Source: Acidobacteriota bacterium
GTDB taxonomy: Bacteria > Acidobacteriota > Blastocatellia > Pyrinomonadales > Pyrinomonadaceae
Direction of reading: 5' to 3'
Length of the DNA stretch: 44,590 bases
NCBI GenBank assembly: GCA_020199995.1
Contig: JAIVJM010000200.1
Span: 1 to 44,590 of the forward strand
The notes beneath the pieces were generated by a model that was not told where the DNA came from, did no database searches, and was given only the letters and a program-made list of their open reading frames with translations. The position numbers and the translations under genes were made by a program. This document shows positions 40,052 through 44,590 of this stretch, piece after piece. Position 1 is the first letter of the stretch, and each line of letters starts with the position of its first letter.

Positions 40052-40615
40052 ATGGAGTGGTGGCAGGAGGTGGTCGTCGCGGCGGCGGCGTTCGCGGCGG
40101 GGCTTATCAACTCGATTGCGGGCGGCGGGACGCTGCTCTCTTTCCCGGCGCTCATCTGGTTGGGCCGCGACTTCCTCATCCTCTTCGCGACGCTCCTCGT
40201 GGCCGTGCAGGAGCCCATCTCGCAGCGCCTCGGGCGCGCCGAGGGCGAGCGGCCTTCGCGCGCGTGGTGGGTTGGGGCGATTGTGTTCCAGTTTCTGGTC
40301 GGCGTGTACGGGGGCTATTTCGGCGCGGGGATCGGCATCCTCATGCTGGCGGCGCTCGGGCTGCTCGGCTTCGCCGACATCCACCGGATGAACGCGCTCA
40401 AGAACGTGCTCGCCATCTGCATCAACGGCGTCGCCGCACTCTACTTCATCCTCTCGGGCGCGGTTATCTGGGTTGACGTGCTGGTGATGACCTTCGCCGC
40501 CATCGCGGGCGGCTACTCCGGCGCGCGTCTCGCCTACCGACTCGGGCGGCGCTTCGTCCGCTACGCCGTCATCGCCATTGGCCTCGTGATGGGCGTCTCT
40601 CTCTTCTTCAATTGA
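40052..40615 (+). CDS. TauE/SafE-type membrane permease, shortened by an internal gap
   Basis: A 187-residue membrane protein. The N-terminal AAAAFAAGLINSIAGGGTLL and SFPALIWLGRD are the TauE/SafE (sulfite/organo-anion export) signature. The text then jumps to FLILFATLLVAVQEPISQRL, which in homologues belongs to a segment some 60-65 residues later. The usual protein is about 250 residues, so an in-frame deletion near 40170 seems likely and would remove about two membrane helices. The second half (YGGYFGAGIGILMLAALGLL, MNALKNVLAICINGVAALYF) is normal. Start ATG 40052; the longer frame to 39974 reads heptad repeat (IIHHSSF units). Confidence 0.8.
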   Translation: MEWWQEVVVAAAAFAAGLINSIAGGGTLLSFPALIWLGRDFLILFATLLVAVQEPISQRLGRAEGERPSRAWWVGAIVFQFLVGVYGGYFGAGIGILMLAALGLLGFADIHRMNALKNVLAICINGVAALYFILSGAVIWVDVLVMTFAAIAGGYSGARLAYRLGRRFVRYAVIAIGLVMGVSLFFN

Positions 40616-40622
40616 AGAAAGT

Positions 40623-40704
40623 CAGAAGTCCGCAACGATGAACGATGAACTGAAAGACGGAAGGCAGTTGTTTTCAGTTCATCGTTCATCGTTGCGGACT
40701 TCTG
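40623..40704. repeat. Perfect 32-bp heptad-type inverted repeat
   Basis: Arms 40623-40654 and 40673-40704 are exact reverse complements with two GAACGAT-type units and an 18-nt loop. It lies between the convergent tauE-like and ypfJ-like genes and could serve as a two-way terminator. Confidence 0.96.
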
Positions 40705-40713
40705 CGTTTGCCT

Positions 40714-41565
40714 TCACGGGCTTCGTGCGCTGAAGGTGTCGCCCTGTCTCATGTCGCCGGTCTCAAGGCCGCGGCGGAACCAGCGCGCGCGCTGCTCGGA
40801 GCTGCCGTGGGTGAAGGAATCGGGGACGACGTACCCTTGCGCCTCGCGCTGGAGGCGGTCGTCGCCGATGGCCGAGGCGGCGCTGAGCGCCTCCTCGAAG
40901 TCGCCGGGCTCGATGATCCCCCTCTGCTTGGCATAGTGCGCCCAGACTCCGGCGTAGAAGTCGGCCTGAAGTTCGAGGCGGACGGAGAGCTGGTTGGCCT
41001 GTGCCTCGCCCGCGCGGGCCTGCATCGCCGTCACCTTGTCGGATGTCCCGAGCACCTTCTGGATGTGGTGGCCGATCTCGTGCGCGACGACGTAGGCCTG
41101 CGCGAAATCGCCGGGCGCGCGGAACTGCGTGCGCAGCTCGCGGAAGAAGGAGAGGTCAATGTAGACCTTCTCGTCGCCGGGGCAGTAGAACGGACCGACC
41201 GCCGCGCTGGCCTGCCCGCAGGCCGAGCTGACCTGATTGGTGAAGAGGACGAGCGTGGGCTTCCGGTACTGCCGGCCCTGCTGCCGGAAGAGGTCGCTCC
41301 AGACGTCCTCGGTCTCGGCCAGCACGACGCGCGTGAACTTCGCCAGCTCGTCTTCCGCCGGGTTCACCTGCCGCGTGGTCTGCGTCCCCGTCGAGGGGTC
41401 GCCGCCCTGCGACTGGTCGAGCAGCGTGCGCGGGTCCACGCCGAACAGGAGCGCCACGACCAGCAGAACGATTCCGCCGAGACCGCCCCCGACCGCTAAG
41501 CCCCCGCCGCCGATGCCCCTTCTGTCTTCTACGTTCCCACTCTCACGCCGGCCTTTCCAGAGCAT
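40714..41565 (-). CDS. YpfJ-like neutral zinc metallopeptidase, membrane anchored
   Basis: A 283-residue protein. Short cytoplasmic start, a Gly-rich membrane segment (GGLAVGGGLGGIVLLVVALL), then a soluble domain with the zincin motif AHEIGHHIQK (His162, His166), SSACGQASAAVGPFYCPGDE with two cysteines, and LELQADFYAGVWAHY giving the third ligand region. It belongs to the family with E. coli YpfJ; substrate unknown. Start ATG 41565 is six bases after the stop of the phospholipase D gene and has GGAGGGAG upstream, so the two form an operon. Confidence 0.92.
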   Translation of the reverse strand: MLWKGRRESGNVEDRRGIGGGGLAVGGGLGGIVLLVVALLFGVDPRTLLDQSQGGDPSTGTQTTRQVNPAEDELAKFTRVVLAETEDVWSDLFRQQGRQYRKPTLVLFTNQVSSACGQASAAVGPFYCPGDEKVYIDLSFFRELRTQFRAPGDFAQAYVVAHEIGHHIQKVLGTSDKVTAMQARAGEAQANQLSVRLELQADFYAGVWAHYAKQRGIIEPGDFEEALSAASAIGDDRLQREAQGYVVPDSFTHGSSEQRARWFRRGLETGDMRQGDTFSARSP

Positions 41566-41571
41566 AGTTTT

Positions 41572-43182
41572 TCAGTCTCCCTCCGTCTTCTTAGTTACGG
41601 CCCGCCGATTAGTTACGGCCCGCCGACGGGCGTCGTGGTCGTCGCTTCGGCTTCCCTCGCGCGCTCGCGGCGTCTGCATGGTCTTGACGGCCCGCCCGGC
41701 CTTCAAATCCTTCGCGGCCCGCGCGGCCCGCTCGCGCTCGCCTTGCCGGTGCAGCCGGTACGCGCGGACGAAGAGCGCAATGGCCGTCCACGTGCCGATG
41801 AAAGCCAGCGGGTAGGTGACGCCGCGCGGCCACTTGACGGCGACGATTGAGAGCAGCAGGAGCGCCGACGCCGAGAAGCCCATGATGCGCGCCTCGGCGG
41901 GGCCGAGCAGTCGCCGGTTGGTGATCGCAGCCCGCACGGCGCTCCCGATGCCGAGCGCCCCGGCGGCGGCGCGGCCCGCGCTCCCCTTCCCGCTCCGGCG
42001 GCTCGTCCGGGGACGTTGCGGGTTGTCGGGGTGCGCGAGCGGCCTCACCTTCCGGCGTCCGCTGATGACGATCTCGGTCGCGTTTTCGAGGTCTTCGACG
42101 TACATCTCCTCCATCCGGCGCGCGAAGCCTTCGTCCTCGACCGTCACGTCCAGCTCCCAGTTGCCCATCCAGCTCGCGATGTTGAGGTTGGTCGAGCCGA
42201 CGCGCGACCAGCGACCGTCGGCCACCGCGGTCTTGGCGTGGATCATCGAGCCGTTCCACTCGAAGACGCGCACGCCCGCCTCCAGCAGCGAGCGGTAGTT
42301 GGCGCGCGAGAGCGCACTGATGACACCGATGTCGCTCGAACCCGGGACGAGCAAACGCACGTCCACGCCGTCCTCCGCCGCCGCGCGCAGGGCCTGCACG
42401 TAAGTCGTCGTTCCGACGAAGTAGGCGTCAGTCAGCCACAGGCACTTGCGCGCCCCGGCGGCGACGAGCTGTTCGAGCCGGTAGACGCTCAAAGTGTTCG
42501 GCTCGCTCCCGATGATGCGCAGCGCGATCTCGCCCGCCTCCGGTATCGAGTCGCGCGCGGGCAAATCCTCCACGGGGATGGCTGGGCCGCCCGTCGCCGC
42601 CCAGACGCGCGAGAACGCGTGTTCGATGTCCGCGAGGGCCGGGCCGCGAATCTCGACGCCCGTGTCGCGCCAAGGGGCCTGCTGCTTCTCGGGCCGCCCC
42701 ATCCAATCCTTCCCCACGCAGAGGCCCATCACGAAGCCGACCTCGCCGTCCACGGCGATCATCTTCCGGTGGTCGCGGTTGAGCATCCCGAACGGCTCGT
42801 CGAACCTCGGCGGATTGAAGCCGCGCACCTCGACGCCCGCCTCGCGCAGCGCGCGCCAGAAGCCGCGCGACGTTTTACCGAGCGAGCCCAGCCAGTCGTA
42901 GACGAGGCGCACGCGCACGCCCTCGCGCGCCTTCGCCTTGAGCGCCTCGGCGAACTGTTGACCGACTTCGTCCTCGTGGATGATGAAGCTCTCGAAGTGA
43001 ATCGTGCGGCGCGCCGCCGCGATGGCTTCGAGCCACGCCGGGTAGTTCTCGGCGGCGTCCTTCAGGAGCCGCACTTCGTTGCCGCGCACGAGCGGCGCGC
43101 CCGTCGTCCGCTCATACGCCTGATCGACGAGGCGGCGGGTCGGCGAATCGGTCTGTTCCGTCGGGTGGATCGCTGTCGTCAT
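41572..43182 (-). CDS. Phospholipase D/cardiolipin synthase-like protein with C-terminal membrane helices
   Basis: A 536-residue protein with two HxKxxxxD motifs: [18 protein letters not shown] and [20 protein letters not shown]. These form one active site that transfers phosphatidyl groups, as in bacterial cardiolipin synthases. Unlike E. coli ClsA there is no N-terminal membrane part. Instead two hydrophobic helices follow at about 430-475 ([30 protein letters not shown]), then a basic tail. The tail ends [13 protein letters not shown] from an 18-bp tandem duplication. Start ATG 43182; divergent from rpiA with 101 bp between. Confidence 0.9.
   Translation of the reverse strand: MTTAIHPTEQTDSPTRRLVDQAYERTTGAPLVRGNEVRLLKDAAENYPAWLEAIAAARRTIHFESFIIHEDEVGQQFAEALKAKAREGVRVRLVYDWLGSLGKTSRGFWRALREAGVEVRGFNPPRFDEPFGMLNRDHRKMIAVDGEVGFVMGLCVGKDWMGRPEKQQAPWRDTGVEIRGPALADIEHAFSRVWAATGGPAIPVEDLPARDSIPEAGEIALRIIGSEPNTLSVYRLEQLVAAGARKCLWLTDAYFVGTTTYVQALRAAAEDGVDVRLLVPGSSDIGVISALSRANYRSLLEAGVRVFEWNGSMIHAKTAVADGRWSRVGSTNLNIASWMGNWELDVTVEDEGFARRMEEMYVEDLENATEIVISGRRKVRPLAHPDNPQRPRTSRRSGKGSAGRAAAGALGIGSAVRAAITNRRLLGPAEARIMGFSASALLLLSIVAVKWPRGVTYPLAFIGTWTAIALFVRAYRLHRQGERERAARAAKDLKAGRAVKTMQTPRAREGSRSDDHDARRRAVTNRRAVTKKTEGD
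41591..41626. repeat. Perfect 18-bp tandem duplication
   Basis: TTAGTTACGGCCCGCCGA occurs twice head to tail inside the 3' end of the phospholipase D gene. It adds six residues to the basic tail without changing frame. Confidence 0.95.
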
Positions 43183-43283
43183 GCCGGTACTGTTCCGAAA
43201 ACCACACTCCCCCGAACCCTTTTTGTCCGGGGCTCAAAGATTCCTGTTGCGGGGCGGAGGGCGTCACCAACATAATAGCGCGA

Positions 43284-43973
43284 ATGAGTGAAGCCACGAA
43301 CGCCAAACGACGCGCCGGCGAAAAGTCGGTCGAATACATCGAGGACGGGATGACCGTCGGGCTCGGGACGGGCTCGACCGCCTATCACATGGTGGCGCGC
43401 CTCGGCGAGCGAGTCCGCGAGGGACTCAGGGTGCGCTGCGTCCCGACCTCGCGGCGCACCGAAGAGCAGGCCCGGGCTCTTGGCATCCCGCTCGTCACCT
43501 TCGCCGAAGTCAGGCAGCTCGACCTCACGATTGACGGCGCGGACGAGATCGGCCCCGACCTCGCGCTCATCAAGGGCGGCGGCGGCGCGCTGCTCCGCGA
43601 GAAGCTCGTCGCCGCGGCCTCGCGGCGATTCATCATCATCGCCGACGCGGGCAAGCGCGTCGCCGCGCTCGGCCAATTCCCGCTCCCCGTCGAGGTCGTG
43701 CCCTTCGCTTGGGAGGTCACGACGCGCCGCGTCGCGAAAGTTGTGGGCGTCGAACCCTCGATGCGCCGCGCGGGCGCGGACGCTTACCTCACCGACAACG
43801 GCAACTATATCCTCGACTGCGCGTGCGGCGAGATCACGGACCCGGTTCGCATGGAGCGCGAGCTGAAGCTTCTGCCCGGCGTTGTCGAGTCCGGCCTCTT
43901 CGTCAGGATGGCCGACCTCGCCATCCTCGCCGCCGAAGACGGCGAGCTGGAAATCCTCGAAAGACGTGCATAG
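43284..43973 (+). CDS. rpiA: Ribose-5-phosphate isomerase A
   Basis: A 229-residue RpiA interconverting ribose 5-phosphate and ribulose 5-phosphate in the pentose phosphate pathway. Seen: TVGLGTGSTAYHMVARL, VPTSRRTEEQARALGIPL, DGADEIGPDLALIKGGGGAL with the catalytic Asp/Glu region, LREKLVAAAS, and DNGNYILDC. Full length, no anomaly. Start ATG 43284; its 3' end is nine bases before the next gene, suggesting co-transcription. Confidence 0.96.
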   Translation: MSEATNAKRRAGEKSVEYIEDGMTVGLGTGSTAYHMVARLGERVREGLRVRCVPTSRRTEEQARALGIPLVTFAEVRQLDLTIDGADEIGPDLALIKGGGGALLREKLVAAASRRFIIIADAGKRVAALGQFPLPVEVVPFAWEVTTRRVAKVVGVEPSMRRAGADAYLTDNGNYILDCACGEITDPVRMERELKLLPGVVESGLFVRMADLAILAAEDGELEILERRA

Positions 43974-43982
43974 GGTCAACGG

Positions 43983-44590
43983 GTGCGGACACATCTAACT
44001 TTGCTCCTCGCCTCTTCGTGGGCGCGCTCGCTCATCGCCTTCCTCGTCCGGACAGGTATCTTCGGCCCTTTCCTGCTCGAGGCGCTCGACTCATCCTTCT
44101 TCTACGTGCCGCTCGCAAACGAGCTGCTGCTCTTCGCGCTCATCCACCAGAGCACAGGGCCGGGGTGGATGTGGATGATCTACGCGCTCTCGGGCGCGCT
44201 CGGCTCGGTCGTCGGCGTCTTCGCGCTCGACCTCCTCATGCGCCGCGTGGGCGCCGAGGGCATCGAGCGGCTCGTCACGCCGAAGCGCTTCAAGCGCATC
44301 AAGTCGAAGATGGAGAGCCACGCGGGCTGGGTCGTCTTTCTGGCTTCCGCGCTGCCGCCGCCCTTCCCCTTCCGCGTTACCCTCATGTCGGCCTCCGCTC
44401 TCCAGTGCCCGCGCGCCGTCATCCTCGCCGCCGTCTTCTTCGGGCGCGTCTTGCGCTTCGCCGCCGAGGCGCTCCTCATCCTCTACTTCGGTCAACGCTT
44501 CCTCAAGTTCATGAACTCGGAGGCCTTCGAGTACGTCATCTACGGCTTCGCCCTCGTCGCGCTCGTCGGCAGCGCCTTCACCATCTACAA
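43983..44590 (+). CDS. DedA/VTT-like membrane protein, 3' end outside the window
   Basis: A frame open to the right edge, starting GTG at 43983 (VRTHLTLLLASSWARSLIAF). About 200 residues are visible: FFYVPLANELLLFALIHQST, the helix ALSGALGSVVGVFALDLLMR, RRVGAEGIERLVTPKRFKRI, then ALPPPFPFRVTLMSASALQC and FFGRVLRFAAEALLILYFGQ. This pattern (re-entrant helix with PPPFPF and the F/GR...F segment) fits the DedA/VTT (YqaA-like) superfamily of lipid scramblase-like or transport proteins. It overlaps no other gene and likely shares the rpiA transcript. Confidence 0.8.
   Translation, partial: MRTHLTLLLASSWARSLIAFLVRTGIFGPFLLEALDSSFFYVPLANELLLFALIHQSTGPGWMWMIYALSGALGSVVGVFALDLLMRRVGAEGIERLVTPKRFKRIKSKMESHAGWVVFLASALPPPFPFRVTLMSASALQCPRAVILAAVFFGRVLRFAAEALLILYFGQRFLKFMNSEAFEYVIYGFALVALVGSAFTIY

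Overview
The window is GC-rich chromosomal DNA, by eye about two thirds G+C. I infer an acidobacterium-like organism, possibly of the Blastocatellia. The hints are an Oar-type TonB-dependent receptor with a carboxypeptidase-regulatory-like N-terminus, BoxB/BoxC aerobic benzoyl-CoA genes, a PilN/PilO set and very repeat-rich intergenic DNA. The taxonomy is inference; there is no rRNA gene here, and I found no tRNA.

Layout. 0-1.3 kb: the 3' part of an integron-type integrase, then a 230-nt imperfect palindrome. 1.3-13.6 kb: housekeeping and envelope genes, mostly on the minus strand: S9 peptidase, two small proteins, typA, trmL, a lysine-rich histone-like protein with a clear promoter and terminator, a four-gene pilus-assembly operon (PilN, PilO, PilP-like, pseudopilin), an FHA-GGDEF diguanylate cyclase, and ribA on plus. 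13.6-23.1 kb: Oar-like receptor, TPR protein, DUF4926-like protein, secreted hypothetical, HD phosphohydrolase, GNAT and a CsgG/TonB-like protein. 23.4-32 kb: homoserine dehydrogenase, a broken Tat amidase, then boxC and boxB separated by an AT-richer type II restriction-modification pair. 32.3-39.8 kb: a diaminopimelate/lysine cluster (broken lysC, M20 deacylase, dapB, dapA, dapD, aminotransferase, asd). 40-44.6 kb: shortened TauE-like protein, YpfJ-like metallopeptidase, phospholipase D/cardiolipin synthase, rpiA and a partial DedA/VTT protein.

Two things stand out. First, about ten intergenic loci carry arrays of 7-bp units, and most of these fold back as inverted repeats, some with perfect arms of 31-34 bp. 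The unit differs from locus to locus but the 7-nt period and arm-loop-arm design are shared. At two loci the arms differ by exactly one heptad, and at two others REP-like palindromes sit in the loop. They resemble cyanobacterial STRR sequences in design.

Second, between 26 and 40.2 kb four genes (amidase, boxB, lysC, tauE) each appear to lack an internal block. In boxB the block includes the second ExxH di-iron motif. In lysC and the amidase the frame is also lost. Either this stretch is decaying by small deletions or the assembly dropped segments. The benzoyl-CoA pathway here is therefore doubtful: boxA is not in the window, boxB is damaged and a restriction-modification cassette lies between boxC and boxB.
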